Origin: Hoeflea_A sp965228785
GTDB taxonomy: Bacteria; Pseudomonadota; Alphaproteobacteria; Rhizobiales; Rhizobiaceae
Direction of reading: 5' to 3'
Assembly (NCBI GenBank): GCA_965228785.1
Contig: CBDDIF010000002.1
Coordinates: forward strand, 2,542,001-2,606,000
DNA: 64,000 nucleotides
Shown in pieces: positions 17,495 through 26,073 of this stretch; the stretch's first letter is position 1, and each line of letters begins with the position of its first letter. Made by a program: the position numbers and the translations under genes. The notes beneath the pieces were generated by a model that was not told where the DNA came from, ran no database searches, and worked only from the letters and a program-made list of their open reading frames with translations.

Positions 17495-18412
17495 ATGACT
17501 ACTTCGGACATTCATCTCGATACCTCTAAAACGGAAACCCTGGCGGCTGCCGGGCACCACAAGAAACGTTTCCGCTGGGGCATCGTGATCGATCACGTGG
17601 TGTTGATCGCCGGTTCCCTCTTCATGCTTCTGCCGGTGTTGGCGGCCTTCCTGACCTCGAGCCACGACAACATTACAGTTCACAGCGGCGGCTTGCAGAT
17701 GACCCTCGGCGATCATCTCGGCGAAAACTACTACAACGCGATGCTGGTTCCCGGCGGTTTCACCAAAACGGTCGACGGGATGAGCATGCTGATGAACTCG
17801 TTCATCCTCGGTATCGGCTTTTCCGTCGGCAAGATCGTCATTTCGATGCTTGCCGCCTATGCCATCGTCTATTTCCAGTTCCGTTTCGCGACATTCGCCT
17901 TCTGGCTGATTTTCACCACCCTGCTGCTGCCGCTTGAGGTGCGCATTCTGCCGTCCTATGAAATCGTCCAAGGACTGGGCCTGACCAACACCTATACGGG
18001 ACTGATCGTGCCGCTGATTGCGTCAGCAACCGGCACGTTCTTTTTCCGGCAGTTCTTCAAGTCGGTGCCGAACGAACTGATCGAGGCTGCCCGAATCGAC
18101 GGCGCCGGGCCGGTGAAATTCTTCTTCGACATTCTCCTACCGCTGTCGAAAACGATGATCGCCGCGATCTTCATCATCATGTTCGTGTTCGGCTGGAACC
18201 AGTATCTGTGGCCGACCATCATGACCACCGAGGAAGGCTTCTTTACCCTGGTCCGCGGCATTTCGCAGATCATGCAGGTCTTCATCGGCTCGCAGATCCC
18301 GGACTACGGCGAAGCGATGGCCCTGGCTGTTGTCGCCATGCTGCCGCCAGTGCTGATCGTGGTCTTCTTCCAGAGATGGTTCGTCAAGGGCCTTGTGGAA
18401 TCGGAAAAATAG
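17495..18412 (+). CDS. ugpE: sn-Glycerol-3-phosphate ABC transporter permease
   Basis: 305 aa, the second channel subunit, with six membrane helices and the EAA loop ELIEAARIDGAGPVKFFFDILLPLS. Compared with standard UgpE (about 280 aa) it has a polar N-terminal extension of about 30 residues before the first helix. Lies 11 bp after ugpA and 9 bp before ugpC. Has a divergent paralogue at 14156-14974. Confidence 0.93.
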   Translation: MTTSDIHLDTSKTETLAAAGHHKKRFRWGIVIDHVVLIAGSLFMLLPVLAAFLTSSHDNITVHSGGLQMTLGDHLGENYYNAMLVPGGFTKTVDGMSMLMNSFILGIGFSVGKIVISMLAAYAIVYFQFRFATFAFWLIFTTLLLPLEVRILPSYEIVQGLGLTNTYTGLIVPLIASATGTFFFRQFFKSVPNELIEAARIDGAGPVKFFFDILLPLSKTMIAAIFIIMFVFGWNQYLWPTIMTTEEGFFTLVRGISQIMQVFIGSQIPDYGEAMALAVVAMLPPVLIVVFFQRWFVKGLVESEK

Positions 18413-18421
18413 GAAAAAAGA

Positions 18422-19483
18422 ATGGCCCAGGTTCTCATCGACAAGGTACGCAAGGTCTATCCGAACGGGACGGAGGCGCTGACCCCATCCTCACTCTCCA
18501 TCCGCGACGGTGAATTCATCGTGCTGGTCGGCCCGTCCGGCTGTGGCAAGTCGACCTTGCTGCGCATGGTCGCCGGACTTGAGGACATCACCGAGGGAAC
18601 AATTTCCATCGGCGATCGGGTCGTCAACGATCTCGATCCGGCAGAGCGCGACATCGCCATGGTGTTTCAGAACTACGCGCTCTACCCGCATATGTCGGTC
18701 TACAAGAATATGGCATACGGTCTGAAGAACCGTGGGCGCTCGAAGGAAGACATCGACGTAGCGGTGCAGAAGGCCGCGAAACTGCTTCACATCCAGGAGT
18801 TCCTGGAGCGCCGACCAAGCCAGTTGTCAGGTGGCCAGCGACAGCGTGTTGCCATGGGCCGGGCGATCGTTCGCGATCCGGCGCTGTTCCTGTTCGACGA
18901 ACCGCTGTCCAACCTTGATGCCAAGCTTCGCAATCAGATGCGCATTGAAATCCGCAAGCTGCAGCGGGAGCTCGGCGTAACCTCGATCTACGTCACGCAC
19001 GACCAGATCGAAGCGATGACCATGGCTGACCGGATCGCGGTACTGAACACGGGAACGATCGAGCAGATTGGCACGCCTTCTGAAATCTATCACTCACCTG
19101 CCAGTATCTTCGTCGCCAGTTTCATGGGCGCACCGCCCATGAACATTCTTGATGGCCACTACAACGGCAATGGCGGCCTGGAGATCAAGGATCTGGGCCA
19201 TGTTACCGTCGACCACCAATTGGCGACGACCGGTGACATCCAGGTCGGTATTCGCCCGGAGAATGTTGAAATCCATCAAAACGAGATGGAAAACACCGTT
19301 CCAATCAAAGTCGATTTTCTGGAAGAACTGGGCGCCGGCCGATTGTTGCATACAACCATCGGCTCGACTCACTTCGTTGCTCATCTCGACAACGAGCACC
19401 CCATTGACGGCGACCGGGTCTTCGCCCACCTGCCGGCGCGAGCTCTGCACTTGTTCGATGCGACCACCGGACGGCGCGTCTGA
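18422..19483 (+). CDS. ugpC: sn-Glycerol-3-phosphate ABC transporter ATP-binding protein
   Basis: 353 aa. Walker A GPSGCGKST, signature LSGGQRQR, Walker B LFLFDEPLSNLD and switch His (YVTHDQ) are complete; the C-terminal 110 residues form the MalK-type regulatory OB-fold (VGIRPENVEIHQ). It energises UgpAE. Last gene of the operon; it ends 19 bp from the convergent 2H phosphoesterase gene, with no obvious terminator between. Confidence 0.94.
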   Translation: MAQVLIDKVRKVYPNGTEALTPSSLSIRDGEFIVLVGPSGCGKSTLLRMVAGLEDITEGTISIGDRVVNDLDPAERDIAMVFQNYALYPHMSVYKNMAYGLKNRGRSKEDIDVAVQKAAKLLHIQEFLERRPSQLSGGQRQRVAMGRAIVRDPALFLFDEPLSNLDAKLRNQMRIEIRKLQRELGVTSIYVTHDQIEAMTMADRIAVLNTGTIEQIGTPSEIYHSPASIFVASFMGAPPMNILDGHYNGNGGLEIKDLGHVTVDHQLATTGDIQVGIRPENVEIHQNEMENTVPIKVDFLEELGAGRLLHTTIGSTHFVAHLDNEHPIDGDRVFAHLPARALHLFDATTGRRV

Positions 19484-19502
19484 ACCGGACCCGGTTCGAC
19501 AC

Positions 19503-20024
19503 TCACTTCAGGTTGATGCGTTGTTGTACCTCGACAGGCGGAAAGGTGACGCAATCGGCGGCATCAAAAAACACCTCGAACGGTTCGAGAGGCTGCTCGA
19601 TCAGAGCCTGCGCCGCATCGAAATTTTCGTCCGTAACCGCGGTTCCCAATGTGCAGTGCGGCACCCAGTTCGCCGGCCGGTAGTGATCGTGGCATAACTG
19701 CGGTTCTATCTGTTCGTGAACTGACCTATGCAACCCTTCGAGTTCCGCCGTGTCTGCCGGTTTGGCCCACAGGATCAGAGGCGATGCGGAGAAGCTGCTG
19801 ATCGCTTCAAACCGCACACGCAAAGCGCTCCTGCCTGCGAAGATCGCATGTGCGACATCGGCAAGGGTGCTCGAGTCGACGTCCTCATAAATGGCAAGTG
19901 TGATGTGCGGCGGGTAGTGCATTGCAATCATCGACGGGGATGTTTCCCACCGGCCGACGAACTCCCAAAGCGCGCGCAACGGCGCGGCACTGGCATTGTT
20001 TGCGGCTATGCAGATTGCTTGCAT
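19503..20024 (-). CDS. 2H phosphoesterase (2'-5' RNA ligase/CPDase family)
   Basis: 173 aa carrying the two HxT motifs that define the superfamily, HITL (about residue 40) and HCTL (about residue 125), which act on 2',3'-cyclic or 2'-5' phosphodiester bonds. Cytoplasmic, no signal. Last of four closely spaced minus-strand genes: cyclase, two micro-lipoproteins, then this one, with gaps of 31, 44 and 46 bp. True RNA ligase activity is not implied; the family often acts as a cyclic phosphodiesterase. Confidence 0.85.
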   Translation of the reverse strand: MQAICIAANNASAAPLRALWEFVGRWETSPSMIAMHYPPHITLAIYEDVDSSTLADVAHAIFAGRSALRVRFEAISSFSASPLILWAKPADTAELEGLHRSVHEQIEPQLCHDHYRPANWVPHCTLGTAVTDENFDAAQALIEQPLEPFEVFFDAADCVTFPPVEVQQRINLK

Positions 20025-20070
20025 CGTTTCGGCCCCATTGTGTCACGGTACCTACCGCCCACCGGTTCCG

Positions 20071-20199
20071 TTACCGCATGTTCGGAACCTTGCCTTGCGA
20101 GGAAACAGGACGGTCCTTGAGCATGGGACCGTCTGAGGTCGAAGTGCATGACGACATGGCGATTGCCGTCGCGACAATCAGCAGAATACGCAGAATCAT
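20071..20199 (-). CDS. Micro-lipoprotein, second tandem copy (42 aa)
   Basis: 42 residues: MILRILLIV... hydrophobic signal, lipobox AMSSC with the acylated Cys at 18, then a short mature tail whose block KDRPVSSQGKV is nearly identical to that of the upstream copy (20244-20384). The start ATG 20199 has GGAGG 4 nt upstream (read on the minus strand, AGGAGGCTTCC). The conserved mature block TSTSDGP-LKDRPVS-QGKV between the copies argues for real, selected proteins. Function unknown; probably anchored in the inner or outer membrane. Confidence 0.65.
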   Translation of the reverse strand: MILRILLIVATAIAMSSCTSTSDGPMLKDRPVSSQGKVPNMR

Positions 20200-20243
20200 G
20201 GAAGCCTCCTCGATACACACGGCAGATTTGGGACCGCCGATTG

Positions 20244-20384
20244 CTATGTCAGATAGTCGTATCCATTCTGAACTTTGCCCTGCGTCGAGACGGGCCGGTC
20301 CTTTAGCAGCGGGCCATCAGAGGTCGACGTACAGGAAGATAGGGCGATCGCGGCAGCTGCAAACAACAAAACACGTAATATCAC
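20244..20384 (-). CDS. Micro-lipoprotein, first tandem copy (46 aa)
   Basis: 46 residues from a GTG start with GGAGAAATTCC just upstream: signal segment, lipobox ALSSC (Cys 18), mature part TSTSDGPLLKDRPVSTQGKV then GYDYLT. An upstream extension of the frame exists but lacks a signal-like beginning. Lies 31 bp after the cyclase gene and 44 bp before its paralogue, so the three are probably one transcript. The tail after the shared block differs between copies. Confidence 0.68.
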   Translation of the reverse strand: MILRVLLFAAAAIALSSCTSTSDGPLLKDRPVSTQGKVQNGYDYLT

Positions 20385-20415
20385 GGAATTTCTCCAAATC
20401 GGTGTCACACCCAGT

Positions 20416-21828
20416 TCAAGCCTGTCTCTCAACCTTTTGAGACGTCTCGGTGATCGGCAGTTGCAGCTCGATCACTTCCGGTAATGTCAGAATCGCGATC
20501 TCCTGCGGATCTGTCACTCCCTCCAGATGATCGGTCCGGAACTCGACCTGAAGCGGGCCGTCGTATCCCATGCCGATCGCCTCACGGTAGGTATCGGCGG
20601 CAGCAATCAGTCGCGAGCCAAGCACCTTGTTGTGTTTCTCAAGTTTGGCCGAATAGTTGACTGCCGATCCGATTACGGTGATCTCAAGGCGGTTTTCCTG
20701 TCCAACAGCACCGAAGGCCACCTGACCGGAAGCAACGCCAATTCCGATGCCTGCCACCTTTATCGGTCCCAGTTCCGGATCGTTAGCGCGCCAGTCATCG
20801 AGGTCACGCAATATGCGCTCCGCGGCCTCAATGGCCTTGGCCGAACCGGCCGCTCGATCGCCGGTGCCGAACGTCGCCATGATGCCGTCGCCCATGAACT
20901 TGTCGATGACGCCGCCGCAATCCTGGATGATCGGCACCACCCTGCTCTGGTAGCTGGAAAGCGTGCGCATGACCTCCGAGGCTTCCATTTTGGCCGCCAT
21001 GCGTGTGAACCCGCGAATGTCGGCAAACAGAATTGCCACCTGGCGGTTCTCTCCCTTTCCCGCTTCAAGCTGTTCCGCGCTCTCACGGATGCCGCTGGCA
21101 ATCGAGGTGTCGAAAAAGCGCGACAGGTCCTTGGCCGCAACACCTTCGGTAGCCGCACTGACCAACAGATTGTTCGACGCATTGACAACCAAGGTCAGCA
21201 CGGCGGTCACCAGGAGAACTGACAGGATTTTGTCGATCTCGGCGCCAATCAGAATGGAATTCGATGTCAGATATTCGACATATGAGCGGGTCAACATGTT
21301 GTCGCCAGGGTCGATGCGGGTCACGTAGAAGATGACCGAAGCCCACCCGACCGCCGCGACCACACCGGATACGATGACGAAACGCGATTCAAAACGCAGC
21401 GCCCTCAAGGCGATGAAGATAAAGACGTAAAGCAGCGTCGGCGCTTTGAGGATGAACGAGGCAGGCTGCATGTATTGAACATGGAAACTGATCATCAGCC
21501 CATAAAGCAATGCAAAGTCGAACAGGATCGATCCGTATACCGCCCAATGGGGCACTCGGAACCGAATCGACCAGATCAGACCTATCACGCTGATCAGCGT
21601 GTAAGCGCCGAGCACGAATGGAACAGGAGAAAATGCCTCGACCGGGCTTGTTTTCGGGCTGATCGCGTAGATCGTCGAAAACAAAAGGACGATGGTCAAC
21701 TGGATCAGGCGCGCCATGATTTCATTGGCGCGCTCGCGCTCGGCAAGCGCCGTCTGGACACGTCCTGGCAACTGGTCGCGCCGGGGTCCCGGGCGAAAAT
21801 GCCTCGTTACGAAATCAAAAAGTGCCAC
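20416..21828 (-). CDS. Membrane-bound class III adenylate/guanylate cyclase
   Basis: 470 aa: about six membrane helices in residues 40-230, a short linker, then a C-terminal class III cyclase domain (about 260-445) with FADIRGFT (first metal Asp), MGDGIMATFG (second metal Asp), and ITVIGSAVNYSAKLEKH. In that last motif the residue that is usually the transition-state Arg is Lys, as in some rhizobial-type cyclases, so activity should not be taken for granted. Probably makes cAMP. First gene of the unit with the two micro-lipoproteins and the 2H phosphoesterase. Confidence 0.85.
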   Translation of the reverse strand: MALFDFVTRHFRPGPRRDQLPGRVQTALAERERANEIMARLIQLTIVLLFSTIYAISPKTSPVEAFSPVPFVLGAYTLISVIGLIWSIRFRVPHWAVYGSILFDFALLYGLMISFHVQYMQPASFILKAPTLLYVFIFIALRALRFESRFVIVSGVVAAVGWASVIFYVTRIDPGDNMLTRSYVEYLTSNSILIGAEIDKILSVLLVTAVLTLVVNASNNLLVSAATEGVAAKDLSRFFDTSIASGIRESAEQLEAGKGENRQVAILFADIRGFTRMAAKMEASEVMRTLSSYQSRVVPIIQDCGGVIDKFMGDGIMATFGTGDRAAGSAKAIEAAERILRDLDDWRANDPELGPIKVAGIGIGVASGQVAFGAVGQENRLEITVIGSAVNYSAKLEKHNKVLGSRLIAAADTYREAIGMGYDGPLQVEFRTDHLEGVTDPQEIAILTLPEVIELQLPITETSQKVERQA

Positions 21829-22078
21829 GGCTTTTCTCCGTTGGTTCCACTAGCACAGCGGCAAACCAATCCCGTCCCATATAGGTCGGGCGGCCTCACA
21901 TTATCAGTTTCCGTGATGGCTGTGCATCAATTCGCTCGCAACCGCGCGTGATGGCCTGTTGATGCAATGTGAACACACTCAGAGAAGCGATGGCCAGGCT
22001 TTGCTGTTTTCGGCTTTCCGCCGCCGATACAACCGCGTATGCTCGAGTCGTGTTCAATTATTGAAAGGAGGTGGTCAG

Positions 22079-22159
22079 ATGTCGAGTGAGTTTACCGGAC
22101 GGAATACTGGTATTGAGGGGAAAGTCCCGGCATCAGAGCAGCCTCTGGAGCTGGTGTGA
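22079..22159 (+). CDS. 26-residue ORF with near-perfect Shine-Dalgarno
   Basis: ATG 22079 opens MSSEFTGRNTGIEGKVPASEQPLELV. The preceding 15 bases AAAGGAGGTGGTCAG match the complement of the 16S rRNA 3' end at almost every position, the strongest ribosome site in the window. No homologue recognised. It is followed by two small hairpins and a strong terminator, so the whole forms a transcript of roughly 200 nt divergent from the cyclase. It could be a peptide, a leader, or a small RNA with a decoy ribosome site. Confidence 0.45.
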   Translation: MSSEFTGRNTGIEGKVPASEQPLELV

Positions 22160-22167
22160 CTCTCAAG

Positions 22168-22236
22168 GGATTAGCGATTTAATCCACACCGGTATTTTCC
22201 GGACCTCACGGGGGGTGCCTTGCGCACCCCCTTTTT
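22168..22236 (+). terminator. Structured 3' end: two hairpins and a rho-independent terminator
   Basis: GGATTA/TAATCC (22168-22185) and CCGG/CCGG (22189-22202) hairpins are followed by GGGGGTGC-CTTGC-GCACCCCC (22211-22231) and TTTTT. The terminator is strong on the plus strand. On the minus strand it lies just beyond livF and could help end that operon too. Confidence 0.85.
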
Positions 22237-22258
22237 ATTTCGGCGTGAAGGCTTGCCG

Positions 22259-23032
22259 TCAGATCGCCAGATATTCGTTTCGCAGGTCTTCGTCGTCCAG
22301 CACATCCTGCGCCTTGCCGGTGTAAACCACCTCGCCCATATCGACGATCACCGCCTTGTCGGCGAGCTTCAGCGCTGCCACGGCATTCTGCTCAACGATG
22401 ATCGTTGTAATGCCGATTTCCTTGATCTGGCGGACGATCTTCTCGATTTCCTGAACGATCACCGGCGCGAGGCCCTCGTAAGGCTCATCGAGCAGAAGCA
22501 GCTTGACCTCACGGGCCAGCGCTCTGGCGACGGCGAGCATCTGTTGCTCGCCACCGGATAACGTCGTGCCGATCTGGGTGCGACGCTCCGCTAGACGCGG
22601 GAAGTGTTCGTATATCCGTTCCAATTCCCAACCACGCGGCTCCGATACCTGGGCGAGCACCAGATTTTCCTCGACCGTCAGACCGCCGATAATGCGACGG
22701 TCTTCAGGCACCAGTTGCACGCCCAACTGAGCTGCCTGATAGGACTGCTTGTCATGCAGGCTGGTGCCGCCGAGATAGATCTCGCCCTTGTGCAACGCCG
22801 GGTCGTCGACGCGGGCAAGGGTGCGCAGAGTGGAGGTCTTGCCAGCGCCGTTGCGTCCCAGAAGAGCCAGGATCTCGCCCTCTTTGAGGTCGAAGGAAAT
22901 GCCCTGGACAATATAGGATTCGCCGTAATAGGCGTGGATATCCCGAACACTGAAAAACGAGTCTTCAGGAGATCCGGCGGCGGTTAGCTGGTCATCGAGC
23001 GGCAGATCGCTCGCATCGGTCTTCTTCAGCAT
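22259..23032 (-). CDS. livF: Branched-chain amino acid/amide ABC transporter ATP-binding protein (LivF type)
   Basis: 257 aa. Walker A GRNGAGKTS, the LivF-specific VPEDRRIIGGLTVEENL, signature LSGGEQQM and Walker B LLLLDEPYEGLAP. ATG 23032 is 1 bp after the livG stop; the longer frame to 23161 would overlap livG. Last gene of livKHMGF. The substrate class (branched-chain amino acid, urea or amide) cannot be read from the ATPase. Confidence 0.9.
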   Translation of the reverse strand: MLKKTDASDLPLDDQLTAAGSPEDSFFSVRDIHAYYGESYIVQGISFDLKEGEILALLGRNGAGKTSTLRTLARVDDPALHKGEIYLGGTSLHDKQSYQAAQLGVQLVPEDRRIIGGLTVEENLVLAQVSEPRGWELERIYEHFPRLAERRTQIGTTLSGGEQQMLAVARALAREVKLLLLDEPYEGLAPVIVQEIEKIVRQIKEIGITTIIVEQNAVAALKLADKAVIVDMGEVVYTGKAQDVLDDEDLRNEYLAI

Positions 23033-23033
23033 G

Positions 23034-23792
23034 TCAGTGTGCTCCACCAAGATAAGCTTCCTGTACTTTCGGATTACCCTTGATCTCATCCGGTGTTCCC
23101 GACGCGATGATTCGGCCCTGTGCCAGAACCGAAATCTTGTCGGCAAGTGAGAACACCACATGCATGTCGTGCTCGATGATGACCTTAGTCATACCACGCT
23201 CCTTGATGGTCTTCAAAAGGTCCACCGTCCTGTTGGTATCATGGCGAGACATACCGGCAGTCGGTTCGTCGAGCAGCAGCAGTTTCGGATGCTGCACCAA
23301 GCACATGGCAAGTTCCAGCCGGCGCTTGTCGCCGCGCGAAAGCGATGCGGCTTCCTGATCCGTCAGCGCCGCCAACCCGACTTCCGACAACACCTTTTCC
23401 GCCTCTTCCCGTATCTCGGTTTCCCGGCGCAGCTTGACGAAGGGGCGCAGGCTGAAGGAGCCATCCCGATGGGCGAAAGCCGGAATCATCACGTTTTCCA
23501 GGAGTGTCAGGTCTGGAAAAATCTCCGGCGTCTGGAACACCCGGCTCACGCCGAGCTGGTTGATCTCATCGGGCGTGTGCTCGTCCAGAACATCGCCGTT
23601 GAAGACCACGTGGCCGCGGTCCGGCTTGATGCGGCCGACGCAGACATTGAGCAGGGTCGATTTGCCGGCGCCGTTTGGACCGATGATGGCATGGATCGTG
23701 CCTTCTTCGACGTTCAGGTCAACGTCGCTGAGCGCGTGCAGACCGCCGAAGCTCTTGTGTACGTCCGTGACGTGGAGAACGCTGTTTTTCAT
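23034..23792 (-). CDS. livG: Branched-chain amino acid/amide ABC transporter ATP-binding protein (LivG type)
   Basis: 252 aa. Walker A GPNGAGKST, GVSRVFQTPEIFPDLTLLENV (the Q-loop region typical of LivG), Walker B LLLLDEPTAGMS and switch IIEHDMHVVF. The ABC signature is LSRGDKRR instead of the usual LSHGEQR, a modest departure. ATG 23792 has GGAGG 13 nt upstream and lies 13 bp after livM. Confidence 0.9.
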   Translation of the reverse strand: MKNSVLHVTDVHKSFGGLHALSDVDLNVEEGTIHAIIGPNGAGKSTLLNVCVGRIKPDRGHVVFNGDVLDEHTPDEINQLGVSRVFQTPEIFPDLTLLENVMIPAFAHRDGSFSLRPFVKLRRETEIREEAEKVLSEVGLAALTDQEAASLSRGDKRRLELAMCLVQHPKLLLLDEPTAGMSRHDTNRTVDLLKTIKERGMTKVIIEHDMHVVFSLADKISVLAQGRIIASGTPDEIKGNPKVQEAYLGGAH

Positions 23793-23805
23793 GGTCCGGG
23801 TCCTC

Positions 23806-24945
23806 CTATTCAGCAGCTTGCGGCACGGCGGTCGGCTGTTGCTTGCCACCTCCGCCGCCGCTGATGAGTTTCACCAGACGACGCCAGCCTTCCATCACAC
23901 CACCCGGCAGGAAGATCACAATCAACATGAACAGGACACCGAGCGTCATGTGCCAGCCCTCGCCGACAAAAAGGCTCGCGGTGTCGACAGCCAGATGCTG
24001 CAAACCCTCCGGCAGGAAGCTGAAGAATTGCTGCAGTGTGGCATCGTTGAAGGCCGAGAAGATGTTTTCGAAATATTTGATGATCCAGGCACCAAGCATT
24101 GGGCCGACGAGCGTGCCGACACCGCCAAGGATTGTCATGAGCACGACTTCACCAGAGGCCGTCCACTGCATGCGCTCGGCTCCGGCCAGCGGGTCGGTAA
24201 CCGCCAGCAGAGAACCCGCCAGACCGGCGAACATGCCGGAGATCACGAAGGCAGCCAGCGTATAGGGTCGTGTGCTGAAACCGGTATAGTTCATCCGTTG
24301 CTGGTTCGATTTGATGCCACGCAGTGCCAGGCCGAAAGGCGATTTGAAGATGCGCCGCGTGAAGAAGAAACAGATGACCAGCACGACCGCGCAGAAATAG
24401 AAGCCGGGATAACCGCTCATGTCGATGCCAAACAGGTTGGTCTCGGGCAATCCGGCGCCGGGTTCCGCGAACATCCGGTCAATGATGCGGGGATCCTGCA
24501 ATGTCAGCTGCAAGCCGGTCTCGCCATTGGTGATCGGCGTCAGCACCGAATAGGCCAGGTTGTAGCACATCTGGGCGAATGCCAGCGTCAGGATGGAAAA
24601 GTAGATGCCCGATCGGCGCAGGCTGACATAGCCGATGACGAGGGCAAACAATCCGGAAAATGCCATGCCGAAAACGATCGCCGGTAGGACGTTCATGGTG
24701 AACAGCTTGAACGACCAGACGGCGGCATAGGATCCGACGCCGAGAAATGCCGCATGTCCGAAAGACAGGTAGCCGGTCAGGCCGAACAGAATGTTGAAGC
24801 CCATGGCAAAAATCGCATAGATGGCGAATTTCTGCAGCAGGTCCGGATAGTTGGCACCCAGCGGCGCCAGCCAGATCGGCATGGTGAAAACGACGATGGT
24901 GAACGCCAGAAGGGCGAAGGGCTCGCGGGAGAACATCTCTTTCAT
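23806..24945 (-). CDS. livM: Branched-chain amino acid/amide ABC transporter permease (LivM type)
   Basis: 379 aa, about ten hydrophobic helices, with GYLSFGHAAFLGVGSYAA and the C-terminal LGGVGTLVGPMLGAW typical of LivM. It is longer than most LivM (300-350) because of an insertion after TGLQL (about residue 145-175) and a Gly/Pro-rich tail. Starts 4 bp after livH. Confidence 0.9.
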   Translation of the reverse strand: MKEMFSREPFALLAFTIVVFTMPIWLAPLGANYPDLLQKFAIYAIFAMGFNILFGLTGYLSFGHAAFLGVGSYAAVWSFKLFTMNVLPAIVFGMAFSGLFALVIGYVSLRRSGIYFSILTLAFAQMCYNLAYSVLTPITNGETGLQLTLQDPRIIDRMFAEPGAGLPETNLFGIDMSGYPGFYFCAVVLVICFFFTRRIFKSPFGLALRGIKSNQQRMNYTGFSTRPYTLAAFVISGMFAGLAGSLLAVTDPLAGAERMQWTASGEVVLMTILGGVGTLVGPMLGAWIIKYFENIFSAFNDATLQQFFSFLPEGLQHLAVDTASLFVGEGWHMTLGVLFMLIVIFLPGGVMEGWRRLVKLISGGGGGKQQPTAVPQAAE

Positions 24946-24949
24946 CGCT

Positions 24950-25975
24950 CTAATCCTCCATCACGCCTTCGCGGCCGAGCAGCCCGCGCGGCATCGTCAA
25001 AAGGATAACGACCGCCACCAGATAGATGATGATCTGGTCGATCCCCGGAAAGATGCTTTTGACTTCGTTCATCGAGGCGAAGGACTGCAGAATGCCGAGC
25101 AGAAAGCCGGCGAGCACTGCGCCCGGTAGCGATCCCATGCCACCGACGACGACAACGACGAAGGACAGGACGAGGAAGTCCATGCCCATGTGGAAATCGG
25201 GTGGCAGGATCGGCGTGTACATGACCCCGGCCAGGCCGGCGACGACGGCCGCGATGCCGAACACCACGGTGAAACGACGCTGGATATTGATCCCCAAAAG
25301 GCCGACAGTTTCGCTGTCGCGCATGCCGGCACGTACCACCATGCCGTAGGTGGTGAATTGCAGGAAGGCGAACACAGCACCGATGATCGTGGCGGAGAAA
25401 GCGAAATAGACCAGACGCCACCAGGGATAGACGATGTTTCCCTCAAGCCCCAGCCAGGCGCCGATATCGGCGCTGCCGGACACGATCTCAGGGGCGCTTT
25501 GCGGGATTGGATTGGCACCGAAATAGTGCTTGATGATCTCCTGCAGGACAATCGCCAGGCCAAAGGTAACAAGGATCTGGTCGGCATGGGGCCGCTTGTA
25601 GAAATACTTGATCAGGCCGCGCTCCATGACGATGCCGATCAGCAGCATCACGGGAATGGCTATCAGGATCGATACCGGAACAGAGTAGTCGAGCAGGAAC
25701 GTGCCGAAGTCCCCCAACCAGGCCTCTATGTAAGGCGTACGGATCTCGACCGGGGTGCCCCAGGCGGTTTTCTGGGTTTCGTCAAGCACCACTCGTTCGA
25801 GGCCGAGCAGCTTGTTGAACGTAACGGCACAAAACGCGCCCAGCATAAACAACGCGCCATGGGCGAAGTTGACGACGCCCAGTGTTCCAAACACCAGCGT
25901 CAGTCCCAGGGCGATCAGAGCATAGGCGCCGCCCTTATCGAGCCCGTTGAGAAATTGAAGAAGGATCGAATCCAT
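24950..25975 (-). CDS. livH: Branched-chain amino acid/amide ABC transporter permease (LivH type)
   Basis: 341 aa. Begins LNGLDKGGAYALIALGLTLVFG and carries VVVVVGGMGSLPGAVLAGF, both LivH hallmarks. A hydrophilic insertion of about 45 residues (GLERVVLDETQKTAWGTPVE..., about 55-95) between helices makes it longer than the classical 300-aa protein; together with the long LivM this points to a subfamily with its own substrate. Separated from livK by about 98 bp holding a strong stem-loop. Confidence 0.9.
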   Translation of the reverse strand: MDSILLQFLNGLDKGGAYALIALGLTLVFGTLGVVNFAHGALFMLGAFCAVTFNKLLGLERVVLDETQKTAWGTPVEIRTPYIEAWLGDFGTFLLDYSVPVSILIAIPVMLLIGIVMERGLIKYFYKRPHADQILVTFGLAIVLQEIIKHYFGANPIPQSAPEIVSGSADIGAWLGLEGNIVYPWWRLVYFAFSATIIGAVFAFLQFTTYGMVVRAGMRDSETVGLLGINIQRRFTVVFGIAAVVAGLAGVMYTPILPPDFHMGMDFLVLSFVVVVVGGMGSLPGAVLAGFLLGILQSFASMNEVKSIFPGIDQIIIYLVAVVILLTMPRGLLGREGVMED

Positions 25976-26014
25976 AGCCTAGTTCCCCTTCAAGGCATGG
26001 CAGCCCGGTTGGCA

Positions 26015-26039
26015 GACCGGCCGCCAGTGGCGGCCGGTC
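26015..26039 (-). other. Stem-loop between livK and livH
   Basis: GACCGGCCGCC-AGT-GGCGGCCGGTC: an 11-bp perfect stem with a 3-base loop, 35 bp beyond the livK stop. No T run follows on the minus strand, so it probably protects the 3' end of livK mRNA or causes partial termination before the permease genes. Confidence 0.7.
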
Positions 26040-26073
26040 AAGTATGACCCAATTAGGTCCAGTTGGTCCCGTT

